NCBI GenBank assembly: GCA_018340805.1
Contig: JACMZG010001914.1
Location: 46,073,463 to 46,137,462, forward strand
DNA from: Microvelia longipes
Lineage: Eukaryota > Arthropoda > Insecta > Hemiptera > Veliidae
DNA length: 64,000 nt
Direction: 5' to 3'
The position numbers were made by a program, and so were the translations under genes. The notes beneath the pieces are model-generated. The model searched no databases. It was given only the letters and a program-made list of their open reading frames with translations, and was not told where the DNA came from. Shown one piece after another: positions 36,601-55,585 of this stretch. Positions within the stretch are counted from its first letter, which is position 1, and every line of letters begins with the position of its first letter.

Positions 36601-39600
36601 CAGCCATTACACTTTTTATTAAAAATACCCCTGGGCTCTTGGTCTATAACGTGCGTTCTGCCTGGGACACCCATTCGATACGAGTCGGCAGAATTGTAGA
36701 TCCTTGTTCAGGAAGATATTTACGAAAAATTGAGACCGGTTCCAGCCATTACACTTTTTATTAATTTGGGTGCTAAATTTGACCTCTAAAGTGCGTTCTT
36801 CTTGGGACACCCATCCGATACGAGTCGGCAGAATTGCAGATCCTTGATCAGGAAGGTATTCACGAAAAATTGAGACCGGTTCCAGCCATTACACTTTTTA
36901 TTAACAAAACACCCCTGGGCTCTTGGTCTATTAACAGTGGTTGTGTTTGGCGGCCTCCCATAACGTATTAGTTCTACTTAAAGTATCAAAGTTATTAAGG
37001 TTCAACAAATACTTTCTACATGTTTTATATTAAGAAAACGATACATACCTTGCCACCAGATGCACACAGGGAACCATCAGGTGAAACAGTGACAGTGTTG
37101 AGGTAGCCGTTGTGGCCATGGTGGTTGATTTTCAACCTACAGTTGGCCAAATTCCATACCTGTCCAAACAGACAACACATAAGTATTATTATCAAAAAAT
37201 GGTTTCAAGCTGACATTTGTGGCCACCACCACCAATGTAGCACAGTGCCCAAGATACTAGAAGCCCCTCCTAGTGTTTGTCAATACATATTTGTTTAATT
37301 ATCTCTTTTGCAAATTTATTTTGAATTATAAAAACAGTTCCTACATAACGTACTATAATAAAACTAACTAAATAATCAATTAAAGCTTATTATAAGAGTA
37401 AAGAAAAGAGATAAAGGGGTGGGACTGAGCATTTTTTTACCTCAAGGGGTACTTAAAACAAAAAGTTGAAAGATCTATGTTCTAATGTAACAAATAAAAA
37501 GCTACTAGAATAATAAATGAAACTTAGTGCATTCGTGACGCTCGAGCCAGTGTGTTCAGTGGTGGAGGGGGATGGTGGGGACAAAAATTCCCCCACCATC
37601 GTGCTGACCACACTTGGTCTTGCGAACACGTTATATTCAGGCTTGTGTAGTTATTAGGTTATGTTACTGTTGTTGTCATTTCTTCAAGAATTCAATCATT
37701 TAATTAAAAGTAAAACGTATAAATTAAAGAGAAACATCACAAAACAGCAGAAACACAACACAGAAACAGCACAGCACAGTACATGTGAATATGAAGGTAA
37801 GATAAAATTTTGTATTTCCCGCTAAGAAGGTTTCAATTGAATAGGAGTGGGGAGAAGTGATCGAACTGAACCTGCCGAAAGCACGATTAGTAGGATCAGT
37901 CCCACAACTACTATCCTGGCTTCCCGCTTCTTTTGGCTCCTCCCCCTGGCCACGCCTCTGAGCACAATCATGGTAACTAGAATACACCTCTTGTTCAGAA
38001 CGCTCTGAGCGTCGCAAATGCACCCTTAGATATAACATACCTTGACTATTTTGTCCCATCCGCAGGATACAATGATGGGGTTGGCATGATTGGGTGAAAA
38101 TCTAACACACGAAACCCAATCACTATGTACATCATCCTGCAACAGTAAATTATGTCAAATTTATCAACCAATATTTCAGACCAAATTTATCAGCCAAATT
38201 TTTTCAAACAATATATCAGTAAATGTTTAAACTAAACATAAAGTAATATATAAATAACAAAATTATAAAATTATATTACATGAATTTTTATCATTCCAGA
38301 TACAACTTTAAAAAGTAGAATTGGCGAGGATTTAATAATGATTTCCTTACCAGAAAATTGTCTTAGTGTCTTATAATTGGTTAAGTTAAGTGCGAGTATA
38401 AACAAGAGCAGCAATTATAGCTGACTCATAGGATAACCCATTATATCTTGTTCTTATACAGATAAGTGAGGATTATTACTAACCAGTACTGGAAAAAGTA
38501 TTAATAATTTATAATCAAATAAGGAACAAAATTGATTAAGAATATCTTAGAGAGCATGGTAGAGATGTGATAAAAGACTGTTATAATTGAGTTTTAAGAA
38601 TAAGGTCAAGTGCAGGTAGACTAACCTGACACCAACCATATATTGTCCTAGCAGTACACTTATTCATACTTCTTTTCTTAGGTTACAATCATTAGTTCTC
38701 ACTCTTTTATCTGATTTTAATTGTGCAAAGTTAGTGGAGGAAAAAAATAAACCAGAGTATAAACAGATCTTGAGAATTTTACTTCCTGCCAGAAGATAAT
38801 TTGCTAACACTTTAGGCATGCACAAGATAGGAAGAGTAGGCAGTGAGTTTCAGCATAGAATATCCACTATTGTATCATACATTAGAGGATCTATTTGTTT
38901 TGAGGAAAATTGACTTAAGAACATCATTTCCTTTTTAAGACAGATAATACTATCTGAAAATTCAATACTTACTTTACTTTTTATATAAAACAAAGTTTTT
39001 AATCATATGATGGCTGAATTCTCAGCCATAAATGTAGTTCATGATAAATGAACTAGACTAATGATCATCCTTTTTAATCGTGTAAAATATGTAACAAAAA
39101 TCAATTTTACAGACAAAACTTGGGAGCTAGAGAAGAAATTAACCTTGAAGAGTGGTTTCTAAAAAGTTTGAACTGTTATTCCTATCAAATAATGTATAAA
39201 CTTTAAAACAACAACAAGTAAGAAAGAAATACCGACCTGAATAGTATATTTACATTCAGCTAAAGTGTTCCACAGCTTAATGGTGCGATCTCTACTTCCA
39301 GAGACAATTTGCCTATTGTCAACAGAGAAGGCTACACTGAGAACATCCTGCAAAAAACAGATCACATCATCATTCTTAAAGATTTTAACTCGTAAAATGA
39401 TGCTTTCACTGATAAAATTTTACATAATTGTATTCTCTCCATTTATCCATTTTAGCCTTTGTGTGTTGTTCAAAGTTTTGCCATTTTAATTCATTTTATT
39501 GTGACCTTTTGACATTGCAATAGTAATGCACTTATAAGTAAGTAAACAATTTCTTTCTTTCTGTCTAACATTGCATTGAAATAACTAGTTAAGAAGATTA

Positions 39601-42600
39601 GATTAAAGTCAAATGAAGCTAAGACAGAGTATTTTAGAATAGCAAATACAATAATTAGTAATTGAAACATAATAATAAAAATATTAGTGAGTGCAAAATA
39701 ATTAACTGGGTAAAGAATTGCTCATAAATTCTTAGCTCAAAAGATCAAAGAATTGAAAGTGAATCTGCTAAAAATTATATTCAAATTTTGAGCTCTTGGT
39801 CACTAAGCACAACTGAGCGGTCGCTAAATGGCCCTTTGCTTCTATAATAAATTATGTTGTATTTTAAGATAAAATTTTAGTTATGTCTTTACCTTTGTAA
39901 ACATTGTATTTAATAAAGCTTGTAATAAGTCAAGCTTTGTACTAAATACTGTAGTACAAAGAAGTCATGGTCACAATTCTAATCATTCAGGTCTAATTAA
40001 CAAATTCATTATTGGACTGTTAAGAATTAAGTTCTAGTTAGATTTCTGAAGACTTCAGTCCTTTAAAATTTTCTGTTTATTTACATTAACAACAGGTGTT
40101 TCACCTGGCGAAACAGTTATTGGTTTTAGTAATAGTCCAAGAGCCGGACTATTACAGCAAAAAATGTGACCCATTTTGTACTACTTCAGAGCAAATTGGT
40201 CTGAAAATATACCTTAAATTATGAAGGAAAAGCATAGTCAGCCTATCCAGAGTGAAATTTTGCAGGGAGCCACTTATTGCACAAAAACTGAAATTAGTGC
40301 ATTTTTATGAAATTTTGAGCATGCGCAAACATATGAAAGGCCCCACTCTGGATAGGCAGACTATGCTTTTCCTTTATAATTTAAGGTATATTTTCAGAAT
40401 AATTTAGTTTGAAGTAGTACATAATGGGTCACATTTTATGGGGCTGGCTCTTGGACTATAAGGTATACTAATTTTTGGTGATGGTTGGTTTGGTGTATTT
40501 TATTATTGTTTAACACTGGAGATGCCTAGATTCACTAGGCATGTTTCAAAACGTCTGTTGTTGAATATTAATAAACAGATAATTTTAAAGGACTGAAGTC
40601 TTTATTAACCATTCAGGTCTACTTAAGCTTTCTAATTATACTCTATGAGAGGTACTAATAGAACAAAATATAAACACTGATCAGACAATAATAAGAAAGC
40701 AAATACCTTGGTGTGGTCATTAAATCTTCTAGTGGACTTTCCAGCACTAAGATCCCACAGCCTCAAAGTCTTATCCCAAGAGCCAGATAAAGCATAATTA
40801 CCATCAGATGATAAGACTACATCACTAACAAAGTGAGAGTGGGCATGAAGACGTTTCTGGGGCACACCAAAATTTGAAGAATCATCTCTGTTAATTTTCC
40901 AAACGATCAGGGTCTTGTCTAAAATAAAATAATTAACACGAATTAATAAATAGTATATTTGTTTAGAAAAAAAACATCCCTATGACTCCTGTAAAACAAA
41001 AAAATACAAGTATGAGGAAGGGGTATAGGATAAAGAGAAGGTGCAAGGTATTACAGGATAAAGGAAGGTGCAGGTATTACAGGATGAAGGAACAGGAATA
41101 ATTCAGTAATAAGGGTGCCTACATAAACAAACATGAACAAAGAAGGTGTTTTTGCAGCACAGATTAGGTTCAAAGGTTGTACCCTAGGGCAAGGCCTTAC
41201 AGATTAGGTTCAGAGGGTGTATCCTAGGGCAGGGCCTTACAGATTAGGTTCAGAGGGTGTATCCTAGGGAGGGCCAGATTAGGTTCAGAGGTTGTACCTA
41301 GGGCAGGGCCTTAAGATTAGGTTCAGAGGGTGTACCTAAGGGCAGGGCCTTTCAAATTAGGTTCAGAGGATGTGCCCAAGGGCAGGGCCTTACAGATTAA
41401 GTTCAGAGGGTGTGCCCATGGGCAGGGCCTTACAGATTAAGTTAAGAGGGTGTACCCATGGGCAGGGCCTTACAGATTAGGTTCAGAGGGTGTCATGGGC
41501 AGGGCCTTACAGATTAGTTCAGAGGGGTACCATGGGCAGGGTTCAGAGGGGTGTACCCATGGGGCAGGGCCTTACAGATTAAGTTAAGAGGGTGTACCCA
41601 TGGGCAGGGCCTTACAGATTAGGTTCACAGGGTGTACCCAAGGGCAGGGCCAAACAGATTAGGTTCAGAGGGTGTACCCAAGGGCAGGGCCTTACAGATT
41701 AGGTTCAGAGGGTGTACTCTAGGGCAGGACCTTACAGATTAGGTTCAGAGGGTGTACCCAAGGGCAGGACCTTTAAAGTTTTCTCAGTGAAAATGCTAGT
41801 GAAGCAACTGAACAAAAGTACAGACTTTAATTAGTTTGTTTACTTTTCAACCAATTTGTTAAAAATTAAACATTCCAGACGTGAAAATTAAAAATCGGTA
41901 CACAGGGCATTAGCTTCATTCTGATGATGATTTTTCTATGGTAGGGTACTGACTAGTATCCAAATTCAATACAAAGTAGCGAAAATAGGGGAGCAGCTAT
42001 TCTAGTTGGCAAGCATTTTACATTTAGTACTACTTTTCAACGAGATGTCATCTTTAATGTAATATTATCTTGAAAGTAGACCACAATGTCCTCCTGGACC
42101 ACTCTGGTTAAATATTTAACTTTGAGCAACCAATGGCTAATAGTAAAATCATGAATAAACCAACTAACTCATGATGAATATAGAAGGTTAAAATATGCTA
42201 AATTTGGATAAAAAAAAGAGATTCAAAGTTTGTAAATAAGGATTTTTTTGGATAAGATGACAATACAATTTAAAATTTAGATGACATGGCTTAAAAACAC
42301 TTCGGTACAACCATTCCATTTCTATGCCAAAAAACTAATAATCAAATCGCACTTAAAACTATGCAATGTACTGATAACTCTTTTCAAATTCAATTAATCT
42401 GTAACAAATTTTAGTTATTGTTTTGAACAAATTTCTGTCATAAAAAAATAACCTTCATCAATAACTAAACAACTTTCCACAACAGTCACTCAAAATGCTA
42501 AAGTAGACCTAGCAGCCAAAAATGTTTTCTTTACACATCAGCATGGGATTTGACAGCTTAAAAAACGTAATTAAAGACACTTGTTGATTCTATACTACTA

Positions 42601-43144
42601 TGGTCTTCGAGCTTTGAACAAATGAATTTTTGTACCAAATCAGTAAGCTAAACATGTAAACATTGGAACCAAAATAACCTTTATCATAGACTAGCAACCT
42701 TCCTCTACAGTAAGCTAGCAGCAGGAGTAAGCCAAGTAGTTTTTTAATGCCTATTTTAATTCCTGTGGAGAATGATGAATAAATTTACATCAAGAGGCTC
42801 AAATAGATTGATTATCTAGTAAAATATGTTGTTTGATAAATTTTAGGCACATAACAGATAACAATAACCGGGCTAATAGAACAGCAAAAGCAGATCTTAA
42901 AAAAAGAACAGGTCAAGAGGCTGATGACAAAACTTAAAAGGTGATAAAATGAAGGCAGCAAAACCTTAAGAGAGTAAGAAGAAAAATTAAATTTTTCATG
43001 GAAGATATTGGAATGAGTAAATAACAAAATCTCACCTCTGGAACATGACAGAATCATGTCCGGATATTTTGGATTAGTTGCAATTTGAGTGACCCATCCA
43101 TTGTGGCCTCTCAGGGTTCCTCGGAGTTGAAGTGAATCAGTCAT
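33665..43144 (-). CDS. Rack1: Receptor for activated C kinase 1 (RACK1)
   Basis: Seven coding exons (minus): 43,144-43,036, 40,918-40,707, 39,347-39,237, 38,136-38,041, 37,159-37,049, 35,753-35,613 and 33,838-33,665. All borders are GT-AG, and the sum is 954 nt, or 317 residues, the family's usual length. RACK1 is a seven-bladed WD40 scaffold near the mRNA exit of the 40S ribosome; it also binds protein kinase C and other signalling proteins. It begins [20 protein letters not shown]. Conserved WD blades include [36 protein letters not shown] and DCKAMLWDL, and the C terminus has [11 protein letters not shown]. In blade 2 the usual Gly-His reads Ala-His (LHAHSHF), probably tolerated. Introns carry many transposons but the frame is intact. 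It is divergent with PP2A-C. Confidence 0.97.
34413..34615 (+). repeat. tRNA-derived SINE in RACK1 intron 6
   Basis: An A-box-like TGATGTAATAGTAAGCACGTG region is followed by GGTATGATCCCGG, close to a B box (GGTTCGATCC). The spacing is tRNA-like, and a non-tRNA body of about 120 bp follows. It lies antisense to RACK1. Boundaries are approximate. Confidence 0.65.
34781..35234. mobile_element. hAT-type MITE, CAAAGAGACT family, copy 1
   Basis: Ends CAAAGAGACTAATACTATTA and its inverse; a perfect 8-bp target duplication TGTGGATT occurs at 34,773-34,780 and 35,235-35,242. Eight-base duplications and CA ends are typical of hAT elements. 454 bp, non-coding, within RACK1 intron 6. Copy 2 is at 54,387-54,836. 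Confidence 0.9.
36360..36930. mobile_element. TAGTCCAAGAGCC MITE with triplicated right arm
   Basis: The left end starts TAGTCCAAGAGCCCAGGG and the right end closes with CCCTGGGCTCTTGGTCTA. The left arm (36,360-36,505) occurs once. The inverse right arm occurs three times in tandem, starting at 36,510, 36,651 and 36,791 (about 140-bp period). TA flanks suggest a Tc1/mariner target. It lies in RACK1 intron 5; open frames inside it are by-products of the repeats. Confidence 0.85.
40047..40605. mobile_element. Inverted-arm repeat with hammerhead-like motif, RACK1 intron 2
   Basis: Outer arms share GACTTCAGTCCTTTAAAATT (left near 40,050, right inverted near 40,600). The right arm holds a hammerhead-like segment (40,510-40,565): AACA, CTGGAGA, the perfect stem TGCCTAG/CTAGGCA, AAAACGTC and TGTT. 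AACA can pair with TGTT as stem I. The core deviates from consensus at one base and has extra bases before AAAC. Confidence 0.55.
40133..40458. mobile_element. MITE with TAGTCCAAGAGCC ends, nested
   Basis: Inverted arms of about 125 bp; the ends read TAGTCCAAGAGCC and GGCTCTTGGACTA, as in the element at 36,360-36,930, but the interior differs. A diverged arm lies at 15,120-15,235. It is nested inside the outer repeat 40,047-40,605. Confidence 0.82.
41026..41780. repeat. Minisatellite, about 40-bp unit, RACK1 intron 1
   Basis: From about 41,160 the unit is ACAGATTAGGTTCAGAGGGT followed by GTACCCAAGGGCAGGGCCTT, repeated roughly 15-16 times with small deletions. A short related run (GTATTACAGGAT) precedes it. 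Confidence 0.92.
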
Positions 43145-43837
43145 TTATAATTATTATTTAATAAAAAATAGAAAGGATGTCTCGGATAAATCACGATAAA
43201 ACTATAAACAAATTAGGAAAAAGGAATAAAAAGTCATAACCTCACAGACACAAAAGAAATCGAAAACCCGAGAGGGAGAAAACGTGTATTTTCAGTGTTG
43301 CCAACTGAACTAAACAACACCCTTTTAAACTTTAGCTGTCAAAGTGTGTTTACATTTTATTTTAGATAATTAATTCAATTTTATTGTTTATTTTTATAAA
43401 ATTGCGTTAAGCATTTTTAAAAAATATTTTCAAATTGAATTAATAAATGCTGTAAAATATCGTTAGCTCAAGTTTTAGATCTCTCCTACAGAGGTAAATA
43501 TTTAAGTATGTATCATTTTTAGGGATTAAATTCACGACTTTTACAAATAAATTCTACTATTTAGATATAAATAGTTTACTTTAAGTTATAAAAAACATTT
43601 TGAGCTAAAAAATGTTTTTAAAATTTTAAAAAAAACATCAATGTTCTGAAACGCTTTGTTGTGTTGGACTACCTGGGAAGTTAGAGTGGGTGATGAGCAT
43701 CGGCCATTTTTCCCTGGTTGTGTAGTTATATAAATATATGTCTCTGTATAAAGTAGTTAGTATTTAGTAATTTATAATTGTTTTAGACTTATAACTGTGG
43801 ACAAATTTTCTATCAAGATAGTACAAGTGTATAGATA
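43145..43837. promoter_or_regulatory. Shared RACK1/PP2A-C divergent promoter region
   Basis: Only 693 bp separate the two start codons, so both core promoters and 5' UTRs must lie here unless 5' exons are further away. A TGGCAACACTG motif (minus strand, 43,293-43,303) is adjacent to TTCAGTTGGC, an initiator-like TCAGTT for RACK1. Near 43,700 the plus strand has CGGCCATTTTTCCC. Transcription starts are not determined. Confidence 0.6.
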
Positions 43838-50941
<7,104 letters not shown>

Positions 50942-50950
50942 GTTGGAAAT

Positions 50951-50956
50951 AATAAA
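50951..50956 (+). terminator. Possible PP2A-C poly(A) signal
   Basis: AATAAA only 10 bp after the stop; others further on (for example near 51,175) may be the ones used. Confidence 0.3.
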
Positions 50957-52273
50957 GAACCCTGGCACAAGAATGAAAACATACAACATATATATAAACA
51001 CTTATTTATACAATACCCTTCTTCTTTATTCTAGTTTATAAGTGAAATAAGAAATAATTATTTGTAACCTACCGATAAGGTACAAATTTAAACTAATAAA
51101 ATTAAAAAAAAAATCAAAATTTTAATTTTGTATAATTTATTTAATTTTGTTGTTGCAAATACATAAAATAATAGAAATAAATGCCCCTTGTATTTTACTG
51201 GATTACTTCACATACATTCTAAAATGAAATTAAGAAAATGATTGATTATTTAAAAAAAATAAATAAAACATAAAATTCTATATGTAGTTTTATTTAACAC
51301 TTATTTTTAATTATTATTTAATTTGTATAGTTGTTTTTATTGCTTATTTTTAGAATTAAAAATAAAACAAAGCTATCATCATTTTTATTTACTTTTGCCA
51401 TTTCCGATTTCCCTTTTTTCCTATGGAAGGAGTGTGTACTGTAGCTAAAGGGACACTATATGTTTTTAAATGCAGCGATTGTGCCTCTTACTTGAGTTGA
51501 TGGAAGACTAAATAATTTTGCCCTCATTTTTTAATGACAGTAAATAAATCGTTCATTTATAACTAAATACAATTTTTAAATTTACAATGATTAAATGCAA
51601 TACTAAAAATACATTAAATACATAAAAACATAAACGCTAAATTGTATACATTAAATACAATTTAAAAGTTACAATGATTAAATCACAAAACACCATTTGT
51701 GTCGTATAAGCTCAAGGCTTATGCGACACATTAAATTTTAATCCCTTACTATAGAAAACTCTTTGTTTTAATATCATACCTATTGTTCTGAAGTTATATT
51801 ATAATTAGCGACTTAGTTTAAAATTCTTCGTTATAATTTTCAACACTTACTATTTCAAAATCAAGATCTTTTCCATCTAAATTTAATTATTTCACCATGG
51901 GCAATGATTCTCTGATCTGATGTTATGATATGTCCAACGTGGTCATCTAAGCGTCTTTACTTATATTTATTTTTTTTCATTGATGTACCTTTTCTTTTTT
52001 TTCCTTTTTTTTTTGATGTACCTTTCCTATCATGCGCGTCAATGAACTCTGAACTTTTTTTAGCTCTTTTTCATTTTCTGGCCTCTGAATGGTCACCATA
52101 TGTTCTCAGAAACCGTGCTCTCAGGTATAGTACATACTCTTAGTTTCACTCTTTTGTCTTGTTCATTATGTTTTTAAATGTTACTTAGTCATCCATTTAC
52201 GTATCTGTGTAAATGGGAAAAAATATTTAGGAGGGCTTATATGTTTTGTATTAATTGAATAATGTTGTTATAA
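50957..52273. other. PP2A-C 3' UTR and spacer, with one hairpin
   Basis: AT-rich. A 14-bp stem, 5-nt loop hairpin lies at 51,698-51,730 (TGTGTCGTATAAGC with its inverse, one mismatch). The open frame 51,925-52,143 has no recognised motif. Nothing else. Confidence 0.5.
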
Positions 52274-52984
52274 TATACACACGGCTAAAGTCAAATGACA
52301 CCGCCAAAACCTCAAAGCTTCCAACCCTCTTTTTTAACAAAAAAAATCCCTTCTTTTAGGTAAAAAAAATCCCTACTCTGGCAACACTGTAAGTCAAGTT
52401 ATGTTTTGAATTTTATTATTTGTTTTTATTTGATATCGTATTTTTTATTTTTTAAAAATTATTTATTTACTTTTTAAGTAGGAGGAATATTGTTATATCT
52501 TATAAATTTACCGACTAAGTGTTGCTTTAAATTTGTTCGGGCAGAATGAATCAAGTGGAGTTAAAGTTGTTAATTACGTAATAGAATGGGTAATAATAGT
52601 TCTATAATAAAAAGTTTGATGATTTAAATAAATCGTCAGATATAATTACTTTTTTCTAAAACAAACTGCTTTTTTTTGTGTCAAGTTTGTATAATTGAAT
52701 ACGTATTGTTTCATATTATAAAAATAATATGACAAAATATGCATTCTTGACTTAAAAAAGTCAAGACTTTCATTTATTGAAAGACATGGCATTTTCAAAA
52801 ACAAAAAATGCTTGAAGAATACGTCAATGTCCATGCGTAAAATATAGGCATTGTGACACGAGGTTACAAATATTTACTACCAGTGTTGTCGTTGTATGAT
52901 TTTATTTACGAAAAAGGTATTTTTTTATACCGAGGTTGGCATGAGGTGGAGGGGAAGGTCAATTGATTTTAGCCGTGTGTCATA
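52274..52984. mobile_element. TIR DNA element with TTATAR flanks, copy 2
   Basis: Same family as 4,656-5,674, in the opposite internal orientation. Left end TACACACGGCTAAAGTC, right end GATTTTAGCCGTGTGTCATA. Flanked by TTATAA (52,268-52,273) and TTATAG (52,985-52,990). It lacks the hairpin insert. Confidence 0.85.
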
Positions 52985-53059
52985 TTATAGCAACAATATT
53001 ATAATAATAAGAATAATAGTAACTTACTCTTGTAATAAATAAATTAAAAACCTAATACA

Positions 53060-53285
53060 ATTTTTCATGAAGATTTGGTTTTTAAGTGGTAACTTGGTTA
53101 ATGTAGATTATGAATCGTCTCAGTTTTGTCCCAGTTAGGTTTTATAGAGCATAGTGTGTTCATCCATGCTCTACTATATCCCTGTTGATGCCTCCCATAG
53201 TTTTTGTCTACATTGACGGGGTCACCACCAAAACACCTTAATCTTGATAGTAATACCCGTGCAAGCCCACACAGTTCATATTTTT
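53060..53285 (+). mobile_element. Penelope-like repeat, copy 4 (diverged)
   Basis: Shares TATAGAGCATAGTGTGTTCA, ATCCCTGTTGATGCCTCCCA, GGGGTCACCACC and a GCAAGCCCACACAGTT end with copy 1. The hammerhead-like GAAAC box is deleted and TATAAATA is absent. Confidence 0.6.
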
Positions 53286-54386
53286 TTCAACTAACTAATA
53301 AATAATGTTGAGTAAAAGCTTCCTTATCTTATTTTTTGCGGTCTTAACTTCAAAGGAGTCTTACAATGTATCAACTTATCTATTATGTATCTACAATTTT
53401 TTTTATAATCAATGTTTGGTTACATAAATGCAGCTGAACTAATTATTTTCTTTATGATATAATTTTATCAGTTCCTGAGTAAAATGAATATATTATTGTT
53501 TATGCAAGGCACTATTTTCATCGCTCTGTTTAATGAACTATCTAGATATAAACAGCTGTAAAATTATTTTGAGGATAACACAATCATGTCATTTGTAAAA
53601 CTTCAAGTGGTTATTTTTGTCATGAAGTCCCCTCTACAGCTCCATTCTTTTCATGGTTAATTTTATTCTTCCCCTGTATAGCACCGGAAACATTTCTATA
53701 AGAAAATTAAGTATGGTATAATTTTAATTTCATGTTAATAAATTTATTATTTTATGATCTGAAAGCCTTTTATTATGTACCGTATGATTTGAAATTATAC
53801 AGTACAATATTAGTATTTAATTATGGAAAGGAGTTTGTCATTTTAAAGTGATTAGAAAGACCAAATGAAGGTAATTAGAAAATATTGAATGGCGATAATA
53901 AATTGTCAATCAGAAATTTTCTTTTACTTACTCATATCGTACTATTTCCGGTAAATTTGACGAGCCTTAATGTTTTCCCCTTTAATTCGATTTGTATGAA
54001 AATTTTAAGCATGATTTTCTTTTTGCTAAGAAATTTGCTAAAAGGCTTAAACTCATGTGGTGGAAAACGCTTAGCAGTATTTCTAAGAAGAAAAGTCTAA
54101 ATACAGATCAATTGTACATAAAAATTATTTAATCATACATTTTTTTCTGACATAATTAAGACCATTTAGATATTTAGTTCTTATTCAAGTTATTTGTGGC
54201 ATTTTATTGTGTAGTTCCATTCTTGTATGTAATTATTTGGAATACTTTTCGTTTGAGTCCTGTATAGTTGAGAAGAAATTATATAGTTAAAATTCCCAGG
54301 TGTAAACCGTTTATAGAATAATACATTTCAAATAATTGTTTTAATATGAAATGTTCAAATACATAAATGTCAGTTTTTATTATACG
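53286..54386. other. Non-coding, nothing recognised
   Basis: AT-rich. A 71-codon frame at 53,885-54,100 has no motif or splice context. Confidence 0.5.
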
Positions 54387-54836
54387 CAAAGAGACTAAAA
54401 CTATTAGAGGGAGGATACAACAGTTCTTATCATTCCTTGGGTAGCTAGGTGCCGTAACGGTACATTGGTGACGTTATTTTTTTATTTTTCTAATAATTAT
54501 AATTTCACGTAATATTACATTATTTTCGACTATTTTGTTTTAAATCAAGTAAAATGAATTTAAAATAAGTTTTAATTATTATCTATTGCATGTATTCTTT
54601 AATTGTTAGTTTTGAATAAAGTGGTTTAATGTGGCATCACTGAAAAATGTCCGCCGTTAGTAGAATGCATGCTACAATAGAAGTTGTAGAGGGTAGGGGA
54701 GTATCTATTCTTTCTCTAGGGAGACTATAGTAGGGGTAAGTACAGTTAGGGCACCTATGGAAACTGTCTCACTTCCAGACCCTTATCACTGTTTTAATCG
54801 GTTCTGTACTCCCTCTAATAGTTTTAATCTTTTTTA
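54387..54836. mobile_element. hAT-type MITE, CAAAGAGACT family, copy 2
   Basis: About 90% like 34,781-35,234 by eye, with the same ends (CAAAGAGACTAAAACTATTA). Flanks ATTATACG and ATTATACA differ by one base, fitting an 8-bp target duplication. Confidence 0.87.
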
Positions 54837-54844
54837 TTATACAT

Positions 54845-55585
54845 AACATGATATCATGAAGTAGTTAATTAGTTACATGATATTATGAAGTTATTAATTA
54901 GTTACATGATATTATGAAGTTATTAATTAGTCACATGATATTATGAAGTAATTAATTAGTCACATGCTATTATGAAGTAATTAATTAGTCACATGATATC
55001 ATGAAGTAATTAATTAGTCACATGATATTATGAAGTAATTAATTAGTCACATGATATTATGAAGTTATTAATTAGTTACATGATATTATGAAGTTATTAA
55101 TTAGTCACATGATATTATGAAGTAATTAATTAGTATGATATCATGGAGTTATTAATTAGTTACATGATATTATGAAGTTATTAATTAGTCACATGATATC
55201 ATGAAGTAATTAATTAGTCACATGATATCATGAAGTAATTAATTATTCACATGCTATTATGAAGTAATTAATTAGTCACATGATATCATGAGTAATTAGT
55301 TAGTCACATGATATTATGAAGTAATTAATTAGTCACATGATATCATGAAGTAATTAATTATTCACATGATATTATGAATAATTAATTAGTGATATCATAG
55401 TAATTAATTAGTCACATGATATTATGAAGTAATTAATTAGTCACATGATATTATGAAGTAATTAATTAGTCACATGATATCATGAAGTAATTAATTAGTC
55501 ATGATATCATGGAGTTATTAATTAGTCACATGATATCATGAAGTAATTCATTAGTTATAATATCATGAAGTAATTAATTACTCTA
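54845..55585. repeat. Tandem array, about 29-bp unit
   Basis: Unit CACATGATATTATGAAGTAA plus TTAATTAGT, about 25 copies with ATATCATG variants that contain an inner palindrome (CATGATATCATG). It starts directly after the hAT MITE. Confidence 0.95.

Noticed and set aside
36417..36810. Several open frames of 60-85 codons on both strands
   Set aside because: They repeat in step with the triplicated MITE arm in RACK1 intron 5 and match no protein family.
41026..41780. Regular direct repeats considered as a CRISPR array
   Set aside because: Units are contiguous, with no unique spacers, and the host is eukaryotic. The same holds for 45,360, 54,845, 59,390 and 63,641.
39236..43035. Possible intronic box C/D snoRNAs, as found in RACK1 introns of some animals
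   Set aside because: I found no convincing pair of RTGATGA and CTGA boxes with terminal stems on the RACK1 strand. A snoRNA covariance search would settle it.
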